The translations under genes were made by a program, and so were the position numbers. Source: Flavobacterium tibetense (lineage in GTDB: Bacteria > Bacteroidota > Bacteroidia > Flavobacteriales > Flavobacteriaceae). From it: 64,000 bases of DNA. The notes under the pieces were generated by a model. That model saw only the letters and a program-made list of their open reading frames with translations, was not told where the DNA came from and did not search any database. Of this stretch, positions 35,688 through 44,327 are shown in pieces. Location: the NCBI RefSeq assembly GCF_003293845.1, contig NZ_QLST01000005.1, positions 1 to 64,000 of the forward strand, read 5' to 3'. The first letter of the stretch is position 1, and each line of letters begins with the position of its first letter.

Positions 35688-36433
35688 TGCCAATGACAGA
35701 CATGGTTAAGCACTTGCTAATCATTAATATAATATTTTTTGTAGGAAGCTTTTTAGTGCCAGAAGCAACAGAAATTCTGGCGTTGCATTACTTTGAAAGT
35801 GATAAATTCCGTCTTTGGCAACCGATTACGCATATGTTTATGCATGGCGGATTGATGCATATTTTCTTTAATATGTTTGCATTAGTTTCCTTTGGAAGCG
35901 CTTTGGAACATTTTTGGGGCGGTAAAAAGTTTTTATTTTTCTACTTTTCTTGTGGAATTGGTGCTGCTTTGGTGCATTCAGCAGTTAATTATTACGGATA
36001 TCATCAAGGATTGGATTTTTTAGTTTCGGAAGGAATTAATAAATCAGAAATTGTTTCCTTATTGGCACAAGAAAAATTTGATACACGTTGGCAAGAAATG
36101 ATGAATCCAAGTGATTTTACTCAAATGATTCAATCCTACATCGGAAAAGCCGTTGGCGCATCAGGAGCCGTTTACGGATTATTAGTAGCGTTTGCATTTA
36201 TGTTCCCAAATGCAGAATTAGCATTAATGTTTATTCCAATTCCAATTAAGGCGAAATATTTTGTCCCAGGTTTATTGCTAATCGATTTGTATTTAGGATT
36301 AAACGGCGGTTCTCTTTTTGGCGGAGGAACAGGAATTGCACATTTTGCTCACTTAGGCGGTGCTTTATTTGGATTTATCATGATGTGGTATTGGAAGAAA
36401 AACCAGTTTGATAATAATAGGTGGGATAGGTAG
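35684..36433 (+). CDS. rhomboid family intramembrane serine protease (first)
   Basis: This 249-aa protein has about six membrane helices and cleaves membrane-bound substrates inside the bilayer. The catalytic Ser is in VGASGAVYG (about Ser160), and the catalytic His is in FAHLGGALFG (about His223). HMFMHGGLMHIFFNMFALVSFG carries the conserved oxyanion-side His and Asn. A loop of about 50 residues between helices (about 108-150) is longer than usual. It overlaps mutL by 4 nt (ATGA). An ATG three codons later is an alternative start. Confidence 0.92.
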   Translation: MMPMTDMVKHLLIINIIFFVGSFLVPEATEILALHYFESDKFRLWQPITHMFMHGGLMHIFFNMFALVSFGSALEHFWGGKKFLFFYFSCGIGAALVHSAVNYYGYHQGLDFLVSEGINKSEIVSLLAQEKFDTRWQEMMNPSDFTQMIQSYIGKAVGASGAVYGLLVAFAFMFPNAELALMFIPIPIKAKYFVPGLLLIDLYLGLNGGSLFGGGTGIAHFAHLGGALFGFIMMWYWKKNQFDNNRWDR

Positions 36434-36791
36434 TAGGTGATGGGTGATAGGTGATGGGTTTTAGTAGATAGAGATTAGAAGTTAGAGAATAGACTTGATT
36501 TGGATTTTTTCTTCTACTTTGTCTTTCCGAGTTTACGAGGAATCTCCTATGAAGTAGGCAAAACATTTGAGCGAAGCGAAAACAATTGTCCTTGAGTTTG
36601 ATTTTTGAATTTGATTTTGATTTTTTTTGGGAACACAGATAGAGAAATTGAAATAATCTTTGAATCTCTGATGACCACTTTGTCACCCTGAGCGGAGTCG
36701 AAGGCTTATGGAAGATTTATTACACAAAGTTTCACAGAGTTTTTGTTGAAGTTTGCACTTGATTTTTGAATTTGCACTTGATTTTTGAACT
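36434..36791. repeat. mosaic of intergenic repeat modules between the rhomboid genes
   Basis: No gene is seen. It holds GTGATGGGTGATAGGTGATGG units, TTAGAAGTTAGAGAATAG, and GAGTTTACGAGGAATCTCC. GAGCGAAGCGAAAACA, TTTGATTTTTGAATTTGATT and GGAACACAGATAGAG follow. The 27-nt TTGTCACCCTGAGCGGAGTC module (36680-36706) is identical to that at 17465. The end has CACAAAGTTTCACAGAG and two CACTTGATTTTTGAA units, the last ending 1 to 3 nt before the next start codon. Confidence 0.85.
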
Positions 36792-37649
36792 ATGAATTTT
36801 ATAAACGATTTAAAACTACAATACAAAACTGGAGGAATAGTACAAAAACTAATCTTCTGGAATGTGGGTATTTTTATTTTATCCTTGGTGTTTTTTTATC
36901 AGTTTACAAAAGGATATTTTGCATTACCGAATTGGTTAGCGTTACATTCTAATCTTTCTGTTTTTAGTCAAAACCCATGGACACTTTTTACGTATGTGTT
37001 TTTGCATAGTGGGTTTTTACATTTGTTATTCAATATGATTGTTTTGAACTTTTCCGGACGTTTGTTTACAACCTATTTCACAGGGCGACAATTATTTGGT
37101 CTCTTTATTTTAGGTGGAATTTTCTCTGGAATTGTGTACTTACTGTCGTATTTTTTGTTGGGAATGTCGTCACAGTTAGTTGGAGCTAGCGGAGCTATTA
37201 TGGCGGTTTTGATTGCAACAGCCACTTATGCACCAAATATGAGTTTGCGAATTCCACTGATTGGAATAGTAAAGTTGTGGCATGTTGCGGCAGTAATTTT
37301 AGCTATTGATTTGATTCAATTACCAATACAAAATACGGGCGGACATATTGCGCATTTGGGCGGAGCAATTTTTGGTTATCTTTACATTAAATTGTTGCAA
37401 CAAGGAACCGATTTATCAAAAGGAATTTCAAAATTGCAAGATGTTGTTGAAAACTGGTCCAAACCCAAACCAAAACACAGTTTCAAAAAAGTACATCGCA
37501 ATACGAATCCAACCAAAAGTTCATTTTCTAATACAGAAAAAGACATGCATCAAAAGAAAATTGATGCTATTTTAGATAAAATCAGTCAATCGGGTTACGA
37601 TAGTTTGACCAAAGAAGAAAAACAATATTTATTCAAAGCAGGAAAGTAA
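36792..37649 (+). CDS. rhomboid family intramembrane serine protease (second), with a C-terminal extension
   Basis: This 285-aa protein has six helices in about residues 20-205. The catalytic Ser is in VGASGAIMA (about Ser133), and the catalytic His is in HIAHLGGAIFGY (about His188). The conserved YVFLHSGFLHLLFNM is near residue 70. A soluble tail (about 210-285) contains a lysine-rich linker and ends in KIDAILDKISQSGYDSLTKEEKQYLFKAGK. This short helical module is common at the C-terminus of Bacteroidota rhomboids (DUF6576-like). It is directly followed by the EEP protein gene with no gap. Confidence 0.93.
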   Translation: MNFINDLKLQYKTGGIVQKLIFWNVGIFILSLVFFYQFTKGYFALPNWLALHSNLSVFSQNPWTLFTYVFLHSGFLHLLFNMIVLNFSGRLFTTYFTGRQLFGLFILGGIFSGIVYLLSYFLLGMSSQLVGASGAIMAVLIATATYAPNMSLRIPLIGIVKLWHVAAVILAIDLIQLPIQNTGGHIAHLGGAIFGYLYIKLLQQGTDLSKGISKLQDVVENWSKPKPKHSFKKVHRNTNPTKSSFSNTEKDMHQKKIDAILDKISQSGYDSLTKEEKQYLFKAGK

Positions 37650-38684
37650 ATGCAACAAGAATCATGGATTAGTAAAATTGCGTTCTTTTTTAATAAAGTC
37701 TTGGCTTTACTGACTATTCTTGCTTATATTTTGCCGTTTTTGGCACCCAAATTATTTCCATTTTTGAGTGTTTTAACGCTTTTGATGCCGCTTTTCATCA
37801 TTTTAAACTTCATCTTTTTTATGATTTGGGTTTTACAATTGAAGAAAAAAGCGTTTTTATCGGCGGTTGTCTTATTAATTGGCTTTACTTTTATTAGTAA
37901 GTTTTATAAATTTTCTGAAACTAACTTACCCGAATCTTCACACGAATTCAAACTAATGAGTTTCAATGTACGTTTGTTCAATTTGTACGAATGGCTTCCA
38001 GAAAAAAATATTCCCGAACAAATTACCGATGTTATTCAAGATTATAATCCGGATATTTTATGTTTGCAAGAATATTCGCCAAATGATGCCGTTCGTCTAC
38101 GGAATTTTCCATATAAACACATCGTTTTACACGGCAATCGCAACAAATACGGACAAGCGATTTATTCCAAATTTGAGATTGTAAATACGGGTGAAATCAC
38201 GTTTCCCAATTCGAGTAATAATGTAATTTTTGCGGATATTGTGAACCAAAAAGACACCGTTCGAGTGTATAGTATGCATTTGCAATCGATTAAAATTAGC
38301 ACGGATATTCACGAACGTTTAGATGAAAATAAGTCAAAATTCATTTTCAAAAGGATTAGCAATGCTTTTAAAGAACAACAATTGCAATCTGAACTAATGA
38401 AAGCACATTATGATTCATGTAGGTATGCAAAAATTGTTTGTGGCGATATGAATAACAGTGCGTTTTCTTACGTATATCGCAACATCAAAGACAACATGAA
38501 TGATACTTTTGAAGAAGCTGGAACAGGTTTTGGTAAATCCTATAACTTCAAATTTTATCCAGCGCGAATTGATTATATTTTCGTAAACGATAATATTAAA
38601 GTAAAAGATTTCCGAACCAATGATCAAGTTAAGTTAAGCGATCATTTCCCATTAATGACACGTTTGGAATTCAAAAGAGACTAA
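37650..38684 (+). CDS. membrane-anchored endonuclease/exonuclease/phosphatase-fold protein
   Basis: This 344-aa protein has three N-terminal membrane helices (about 10-95) and a soluble EEP domain (about 108-342). EEP motifs are KLMSFNVRLFN, PDILCLQEYSP (metal-binding Glu), CGDMNNSAFSYVY (GDxN) and RIDYIFVND. The C-terminal KLSDHFPLMTRLEF carries SDH. The substrate is unknown: phosphodiester or lipid phosphate are both possible. It starts one base after the rhomboid stop and overlaps the wbqC-like gene on the other strand by 4 nt. Confidence 0.9.
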   Translation: MQQESWISKIAFFFNKVLALLTILAYILPFLAPKLFPFLSVLTLLMPLFIILNFIFFMIWVLQLKKKAFLSAVVLLIGFTFISKFYKFSETNLPESSHEFKLMSFNVRLFNLYEWLPEKNIPEQITDVIQDYNPDILCLQEYSPNDAVRLRNFPYKHIVLHGNRNKYGQAIYSKFEIVNTGEITFPNSSNNVIFADIVNQKDTVRVYSMHLQSIKISTDIHERLDENKSKFIFKRISNAFKEQQLQSELMKAHYDSCRYAKIVCGDMNNSAFSYVYRNIKDNMNDTFEEAGTGFGKSYNFKFYPARIDYIFVNDNIKVKDFRTNDQVKLSDHFPLMTRLEFKRD

Positions 38685-39292
38685 AGCTGTTGCGCTTTTA
38701 AGTAGGAAACCGCGTGTCTTCCTTCGTTAAATAAAACGTCCAAAACACTTAAATTAGGTAAAAATCCGTGTTTTTCTTCAAAAACTTGGGTGTAAGGTTC
38801 GTTTACGAAAGTATCTTTTTTTCCGTTTACCAATGGTCTGAAATCGGTTTTATTGGGAACTTCATGAAAATATTCCGTTGTTTTTTCAAAAGGCAATTGC
38901 ACACCTAAAGCCGAATTAACAAGTTCGAAAATTTCAAAGTTTAAGTCCATTAAAAATTCGTGTTTCTTTTCAAATATTGGACGAAAATCATCTTCAAAAT
39001 ATTCAAAAAAAGGCGAAGTACGATAAGCAGCTTCTAACGATTTGAAGTGATTTTTTTGCCAACCAAAATCGTTTTCAATACGAACATCTTTATATTTTTG
39101 ATGTGCTTCGTTACTGTGTTTTATTGGAATGTTAAGTAACTGAACACCGTTTGGACTATAAATGTACATTCGGTTTCTATTGGTTTGTTTTTGGAAATTA
39201 TCTTCCACTTCAAAAGTAATAGATGAAGCTTGCAATAGAGCCACATAGTGACTAATTGAAGGAAAATAAGTAGGATATAAAAGAATTTCCAT
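38681..39292 (-). CDS. WbqC family protein
   Basis: This 203-aa soluble protein matches the WbqC-like family: LYPTYFPSISHYVALLQAS, the NRNRMYIYSPNG basic patch, NDFGWQKNHFKSLEAAYRTSPFFEYFEDDF, and the FLPNLSVLDVLFNEGRHAVSYL C-terminus. Some members sit in O-antigen clusters, but the activity is unknown. In Flavobacteriaceae it is routinely found just after lepB, as here (6 nt spacing). It is the last gene of the parA-parB-DUF5683-dapB-lepB-wbqC run. Confidence 0.9.
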   Translation of the reverse strand: MEILLYPTYFPSISHYVALLQASSITFEVEDNFQKQTNRNRMYIYSPNGVQLLNIPIKHSNEAHQKYKDVRIENDFGWQKNHFKSLEAAYRTSPFFEYFEDDFRPIFEKKHEFLMDLNFEIFELVNSALGVQLPFEKTTEYFHEVPNKTDFRPLVNGKKDTFVNEPYTQVFEEKHGFLPNLSVLDVLFNEGRHAVSYLKAQQL

Positions 39293-39298
39293 TTACAA

Positions 39299-40861
39299 TT
39301 ATAGGTCGTTAAGTTCTTTCTCTTTTTTCTTTTTCTTCCAAAAATAATCGCCTACAAAGTAAATTCCCAATAAAATAAGGAAATATTTGAAATAGGATTG
39401 CGGTTCGCCATCACCAGAAACAGTTGTAAACAAACGACTTCCTCTGATTTTCCAGTTTTTAATTCCATCGTTGATTCCATCAATACTCATCCAAATGAAA
39501 ATAGGTTTTCCTACAATGTGATCATCAGGAACAAATCCCCAATAACGCGAATCTTCCGAATTGTGACGGTTGTCACCCATCATCCAATAGTAATTTTGCT
39601 TGAACGTATAAGAATTGGTTTCTTGACCGTTAATTTTAATTACATCACCAGAAACTTCTAACTTATTTTTTTCATATTCCGTTATAACCATTTTATAAAA
39701 CGGTAAGGTTTCTTTGTTTAAAGTAACCGTTTTTCCAGCTTCTGGAATGTAAATTGGACCTAAATTATCAACGTTCCAAGCTTTTGTATGTGGAAAAATA
39801 GCTCTCTCGATTTCTTGCGAAACATTTCTTTGTACTAAAGTAATTCCAGGAACATTTTTCAAACGCTCAGCTCCAGCATTTGTTAATGCTCTGAATAAAA
39901 TGGTATCAGGCGCAATTTGATAAGCACCATCCGTAATATTCAAATCAGCAATTAAATATTCAAAATTGATTGGAGTTTTGCCGTCAATCGCAACTTTATA
40001 CGAATATTGCACTTTTTGGCGATCTTCCATTTTCAAAATGGCGTTATTGTTGTAAACAATTCCGTCAACAATTTTGATGGAATCACCAGCAATTCCCACG
40101 CAACGTTTTACATAGTTTGATTTTTTATCGATTGGTTTCCTTATTCCAACACTCGTTCTATCTCCAAAAAAACGAACCGTATCCGTTGGCCAGTTGAAAA
40201 CTACAATATCATTACGCTCGATTTTTTGGTAACCCGGCAAACGGAAATAAGGCAATTGCGGAAATTTGGTATATGATTTTGTTTTTACAAGTGGTAATGT
40301 ATCATGAACCATTGGTGCAGCAACCGTTGTCATTGGTGTTCTTGCTCCATAATTAAATTTACTAACGAATAAGAAATCGCCCACCAATAATGATTTCTCC
40401 AAAGAGGAAGTTGGAATCGTATACGGTTGAATAAAATACGTGTGAACAAAAGTCGCCACTACAATAGCAAATGCTAACGAACCTACAGTGTCCATAGTTT
40501 TGTTTGGTGCTTGCAAATCACGATTCGCATGATAAGTCACTTCTTGTGTGTAATTCACATAAGCGATGTACAAACCAAAAGTTAGCACGCCCAAAACCAT
40601 ATCAACAGTTGATTTTTTACCAAATGTTCGTAACGTTTCAATCCAGATTATTGGAAAAATGAACAAGTTGATAATGGGAATGAAAAGCAATAAAACCCAC
40701 CATTTTGGTCGGTTGATGATTTGCATTAAAACAATGCCGTTATAAATTGGAATAAAAGCTCCCCAAGGTTTTCTACCTGCAGCAATATATAATTTCCAAG
40801 TTCCGATTCCATGAATCAATTGAACTAGTAAGATGAAAAGTAACCAAGATGATAATTCCAT
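39299..40861 (-). CDS. lepB: signal peptidase I (large Bacteroidota type)
   Basis: This 520-aa membrane protease removes signal peptides from exported preproteins. Several N-terminal helices lie at about 1-110 and a final C-terminal helix near 490-510. The catalytic Ser is in TIPTSSLEKSLLVGDFLFVSK (near residue 150). The catalytic Lys is in SNYVKRCVGIAGDSI (near 255). The box E signature GDNRHNSEDSRYWGFVP is near 430. It is about twice the size of E. coli-type minimal enzymes because of a long insert between the Lys box and box E. This is usual for the phylum. Confidence 0.94.
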   Translation of the reverse strand: MELSSWLLFILLVQLIHGIGTWKLYIAAGRKPWGAFIPIYNGIVLMQIINRPKWWVLLLFIPIINLFIFPIIWIETLRTFGKKSTVDMVLGVLTFGLYIAYVNYTQEVTYHANRDLQAPNKTMDTVGSLAFAIVVATFVHTYFIQPYTIPTSSLEKSLLVGDFLFVSKFNYGARTPMTTVAAPMVHDTLPLVKTKSYTKFPQLPYFRLPGYQKIERNDIVVFNWPTDTVRFFGDRTSVGIRKPIDKKSNYVKRCVGIAGDSIKIVDGIVYNNNAILKMEDRQKVQYSYKVAIDGKTPINFEYLIADLNITDGAYQIAPDTILFRALTNAGAERLKNVPGITLVQRNVSQEIERAIFPHTKAWNVDNLGPIYIPEAGKTVTLNKETLPFYKMVITEYEKNKLEVSGDVIKINGQETNSYTFKQNYYWMMGDNRHNSEDSRYWGFVPDDHIVGKPIFIWMSIDGINDGIKNWKIRGSRLFTTVSGDGEPQSYFKYFLILLGIYFVGDYFWKKKKKEKELNDL

Positions 40862-40935
40862 TTTCTTTTATGTTTTTGGTTTGTTGTTTATTGTTGATAG
40901 TTGGCAACCACGAACAATAAACTATAAACAATTAA

Positions 40936-41634
40936 TTAAATTCCTAAGACGTCTTTCATTGAAAAAACACCTTTTTTCCCTACCAACCATTCTGCGGCTA
41001 CAACTGCTCCTAAAGCAAAACCTTCACGACTATGTGCCGTGTGTTTGATTTCGATTTGGTCTACAGTGCTGTCGTAAAAAATGCTGTGTGTTCCAGGTAC
41101 GTTTTCTATTCTTTTGGCTTCAATTTGTATTTCGTTTGCCTTTGGACTTTCTAATGTCCATTGGGTATAATTCGTATTTTTTATGATGCCTTCTGCTAAT
41201 GTGATTGCGGTTCCGCTTGGAGCATCTAACTTTTGTGTATGATGAATTTCTTCCATGGAAACTTGGTATTGTTTCAAGTTTGCCATCATTTTAGCTAAAT
41301 AGTCATTCAATTCAAAAAATACATTCACGCCCAAACTAAAATTGGAAGCATAAATGAAACTTCCGTTATTTTTTTGGCATAAATCCACCATGTTTTGGTA
41401 ATCAACTAACCAACCTGTTGTTCCAGAAATCACTGGAATTCCATTTTCTAAACAAGTGGAAATGTTAGTTACCGCACTATCGGGTATACTGAAATCAATA
41501 GCAACATCGGCATTTTCTAATCCGTCAAACGTATTGTTTTGATCTTTTTTTAGCACAATTTCATGTCCGCGGTCAAGAGCAATTTGCTCAATAACTTTTC
41601 CCATTTTTCCGTATCCTAAAAGTGCAATTTTCAT
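40936..41634 (-). CDS. dapB: 4-hydroxy-tetrahydrodipicolinate reductase
   Basis: This 232-aa enzyme reduces the dihydrodipicolinate precursor with NAD(P)H in lysine and diaminopimelate synthesis. The N-terminal Rossmann motif is ALLGYGKMGKVIEQIA. SGTTGW lies near residue 73. The catalytic EIHHTQKLDAPSGTAI contains the His-His-x-x-Lys core. It is the short Bacteroidota form, missing some internal loops of the 270-aa E. coli enzyme. It lies between lepB and the DUF5683 gene. Confidence 0.95.
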   Translation of the reverse strand: MKIALLGYGKMGKVIEQIALDRGHEIVLKKDQNNTFDGLENADVAIDFSIPDSAVTNISTCLENGIPVISGTTGWLVDYQNMVDLCQKNNGSFIYASNFSLGVNVFFELNDYLAKMMANLKQYQVSMEEIHHTQKLDAPSGTAITLAEGIIKNTNYTQWTLESPKANEIQIEAKRIENVPGTHSIFYDSTVDQIEIKHTAHSREGFALGAVVAAEWLVGKKGVFSMKDVLGI

Positions 41635-41679
41635 GTGTTATTAGTATGGCTAATGTTAGTATTGTTAGCTAAAGAGTTG

Positions 41680-42240
41680 TTAAAATTCGTATGAGAGTCG
41701 CAACCCAGTATTGAATTTATTTTCAATTGGATTGTGATGAATGTCTGGACTAATAGATAAATTTTCATTCACGTTGAACTGCAATAAATGCGCATCAACA
41801 TTAGCATCAATAATATTCAAAATATAAATTCCAGCGGTAATTAAGGCTGATAAATCTCTGTTTCTTTGGTGAAATTGTTGCGCTCGAATCAATCGGTCGT
41901 TATCAACATCACCGTAAATAGGATGATTTGGATCGGAGGTTCCGTCTAGGCGTCTTTTGTATTCGTCTCTAAATTCATGGTATTTTTTTTGATTCCATGT
42001 ATAGTAGTATACACCAGCTCCTAAACCAGCATATACTAAAGGTATTTTCCAATACTTTTTGTTGTACGCTTGTCCTAATCCTGGTAAAATAGCAGAATAA
42101 AAAGCGGCTTTTGCAGGCGCATTCGGGTTGATGAAAGCTCTAAGTGTATCTTTTGTAACAATTGAAAGTTCTTCTTGTGCATTACTAGAAAAACTTAGCA
42201 AAAAACAACAAACGATTAGTATGTAATGAAGTTTTTTCAC
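41680..42240 (-). CDS. DUF5683 family protein, exported
   Basis: This 186-aa protein has a signal peptide at about 1-21 (MKKLHYILIVCCFLLSFSSNA). The DUF5683 hallmark AAFYSAILPGLGQAYNKKYWKIPLVYAGLGAGVYYY follows. Two further hydrophobic segments suggest membrane association. The C-terminus (LSYEF) ends in an aromatic residue, as many outer-membrane proteins do. The function is unknown. Its position between parB and dapB is conserved in Flavobacteriaceae. Its ATG overlaps the parB stop by one base. Confidence 0.85.
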   Translation of the reverse strand: MKKLHYILIVCCFLLSFSSNAQEELSIVTKDTLRAFINPNAPAKAAFYSAILPGLGQAYNKKYWKIPLVYAGLGAGVYYYTWNQKKYHEFRDEYKRRLDGTSDPNHPIYGDVDNDRLIRAQQFHQRNRDLSALITAGIYILNIIDANVDAHLLQFNVNENLSISPDIHHNPIENKFNTGLRLSYEF

Positions 42241-43136
42241 TACGAATTTATTAGTTTTAAAATACGATTGAAATCTTCTTCCGAATGAAATGGAATGGTG
42301 ATTTTTCCTTTTCCATTTCCAGCAACTTTTACATCCACTTTTGTTCCGAAATAGTTAGCAAATGCTTTCTTTTCGTCGTCTTTGATTTCGAAGTTGTTTC
42401 CTTTTGGTTTGGCTGCTTTTGGTTTTAAACTGTCTTGGTAGTTTTTTACCAAAGCTTCTGTTTCTCTAACCGAAAGATTTTGGGTAACCACTTTATGATA
42501 AATATCACTTTGAACATCTTGGTTGTCAATATTAATCAAAGCTCTACCGTGACCCATTGAAATAAATCCGTCACGCATTCCTGTTTGAATGATTGGATCT
42601 AATTTCAACAAACGCAAATAGTTGGTAATCGTAGAACGTTTTTTTCCTACGCGCTCACTCAATTCTTCTTGCGTAAGTTTAATTTCGTCAATTAATCTTT
42701 GGTACGAAATAGCCACCTCAATAGGATCTAAATCATGACGTTGGATATTTTCTACCAACGCCATAACCAATGATTCATTATCATTAGCTAATCGGATATA
42801 AGCTGGAATAGTTTTCATTCCAATTAATTTTGAAGCGCGCAAACGACGTTCTCCAGAAATCAATTGGTATTTATTGAAATCTAATTTTCTAACAGTAATA
42901 GGTTGAATTACACCCAATTCCTTAATCGAAGTGGCTAATTCTTGTAAAGTTTCTTCGTTGAAATTGGTTCTAGGTTGAAACGGGTTAATTTCAATAGCCT
43001 CAATATCTAATTCGATAATACTTCCAACAACTTTATCTGCATTTTTATCCTCTACCGATTTGATATCGTTATCTGGATCTTTTAATAAAGCTGATAATCC
43101 TCGTCCTAAGGCTTGTTTTTTTACCGCTTTTGTCAT
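42240..43136 (-). CDS. parB: chromosome partitioning protein ParB
   Basis: This 298-aa CTP-dependent DNA clamp spreads from parS sites. The N-terminal ALGRGLSALLKD is the ParA-stimulating motif. The CTP-binding domain has INPFQPRTNF, TVRKLDFNKYQLISGERRLRASKLIG and VMALVENIQRHDLDPIEVA. The HTH is TQEELSERVGKKRSTITNYLRLLKL. A C-terminal dimerisation domain ends near KLINS. It is 9 nt after parA. No parS-like palindrome was recognised in the window. Confidence 0.97.
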   Translation of the reverse strand: MTKAVKKQALGRGLSALLKDPDNDIKSVEDKNADKVVGSIIELDIEAIEINPFQPRTNFNEETLQELATSIKELGVIQPITVRKLDFNKYQLISGERRLRASKLIGMKTIPAYIRLANDNESLVMALVENIQRHDLDPIEVAISYQRLIDEIKLTQEELSERVGKKRSTITNYLRLLKLDPIIQTGMRDGFISMGHGRALINIDNQDVQSDIYHKVVTQNLSVRETEALVKNYQDSLKPKAAKPKGNNFEIKDDEKKAFANYFGTKVDVKVAGNGKGKITIPFHSEEDFNRILKLINS

Positions 43137-43145
43137 CTTTTCCTA

Positions 43146-43910
43146 TTATTGGTTTTTCTTAATAATTTCTTCTGCCAAACTTAAGTAATTGGTAGCACCT
43201 TTACTTGTTGCGTCATAATTGATGATACTTTCACCAAAACTTGGCGCTTCACTCAATTTGATATTTCTTTGGATAATCGTTTCAAAAACCATGTTATTGA
43301 AGTGTTTTTGAACTTCTTCCACCACTTGGTTCGACAAACGCAAACGCGAATCGTACATGGTTAACAACAATCCTTCAATATCTAAATTTGGATTGTGGAT
43401 TTTTTGCACACTTTTTATAGTATTCAATAATTTTCCTAAACCTTCCAATGCAAAATACTCGCACTGAATAGGAATCACTACGCTATCAGCTGCTGTTAAG
43501 GCATTCAATGTTAATAATCCTAATGATGGCGCGCAATCAATTATGATATAATCGTATTTGTCTTTGATGCTTTCCAATGCTTGTTTGAGCATGTATTCGC
43601 GATTTTCTTTATCAACAAGCTCAATTTCAATCGCAACTAAATCAATATGCGATGGAATTACCCAAACATTAGGCGCTGAACACGGAATAGTGGCTTCTTC
43701 TGGAGTATTGCTGTGTTCAAGAATTTGGTAGGTTCCAATTTCCACACTTTCTACATCAATTCCTAAACCCGAACTAGCATTCGCCTGCGGATCTGCATCG
43801 ATAAGCAATACTTTTTTTTCTAAAACACCAAGAGAAGCAGCCAAGTTAACCGAAGTGGTTGTTTTTCCTACGCCACCTTTTTGATTGGCAATTGCAATGA
43901 TTTTACCCAT
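43146..43910 (-). CDS. parA: chromosome partitioning ATPase ParA
   Basis: This 254-aa Walker-type ATPase drives origin segregation with ParB. The deviant Walker A motif is NQKGGVGKTTTSVNLAA near residues 9-25. Walker A' follows as LLIDADPQANASSGLG, and Walker B as YDYIIIDCAPSLGLLTLNAL. The length is normal for chromosomal Soj/ParA. It is the first gene of the parA-parB-DUF5683-dapB-lepB-wbqC series. A near-match TATTTTTA lies in the leader on the minus strand. Confidence 0.97.
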   Translation of the reverse strand: MGKIIAIANQKGGVGKTTTSVNLAASLGVLEKKVLLIDADPQANASSGLGIDVESVEIGTYQILEHSNTPEEATIPCSAPNVWVIPSHIDLVAIEIELVDKENREYMLKQALESIKDKYDYIIIDCAPSLGLLTLNALTAADSVVIPIQCEYFALEGLGKLLNTIKSVQKIHNPNLDIEGLLLTMYDSRLRLSNQVVEEVQKHFNNMVFETIIQRNIKLSEAPSFGESIINYDATSKGATNYLSLAEEIIKKNQ

Positions 43911-44030
43911 TTGATAAATAAAAATTTTAAGTGGTAAAAATACAATTATTTATGGTTTTTTCAAGGTAAAATTGTTAACAATGCTTTAAAGTTGTATTTG
44001 GTTGATTTGAAAGGGTTTTTTGGTTTTGGA

Positions 44031-44327
44031 TTATTTGTTTCAAGTTTGAAGTTCGAAGTTGATTTTTGCTCTTGCACTTGTTCTTGAAAAGTTATAGCAC
44101 AAAGTCACACAAAGTTTTACACAGAGTTTCACGGAGTTTTTTTGATTTAGATTATGCTGAGAGAGTTTCGCAGAGCGTTTCACTTGATTGGCAAGTGGAC
44201 GAAGCGCGTTTTACCGCAGATTCGCAGATTTTTAATTAGAAGATAAAGATTAAATTTTGAGTTAAAAAAATAAAAATCTTCGTGAGACTTTGTGTAAAAC
44301 TTCGCGAAACTTTGTGTCACAATAACC
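44031..44327. repeat. mosaic of intergenic repeat modules between parA and the aminotransferase gene
   Basis: No gene is seen. It holds GTTTCAAGTTTGAAGTT, GATTTTTGCTCTTGCACTTG, CACAAAGTCACACAAAG, and TTTACACAGAGTTTCACGG units. At the right end inverted versions appear (GTGAGACTTTGTGTAAAAC, GCGAAACTTTGTGTCAC), so the region can fold back on itself. The remaining 110 nt towards parA hold only AT-rich sequence. Confidence 0.8.

Noticed and set aside
42240..43960. parS site near parAB
   Set aside because: I looked for GTTTCACGTGAAAC- or GTTCCACGTGGAAC-like palindromes. The CACGTG cores seen at about 12795 and 33862 lack the outer arms.
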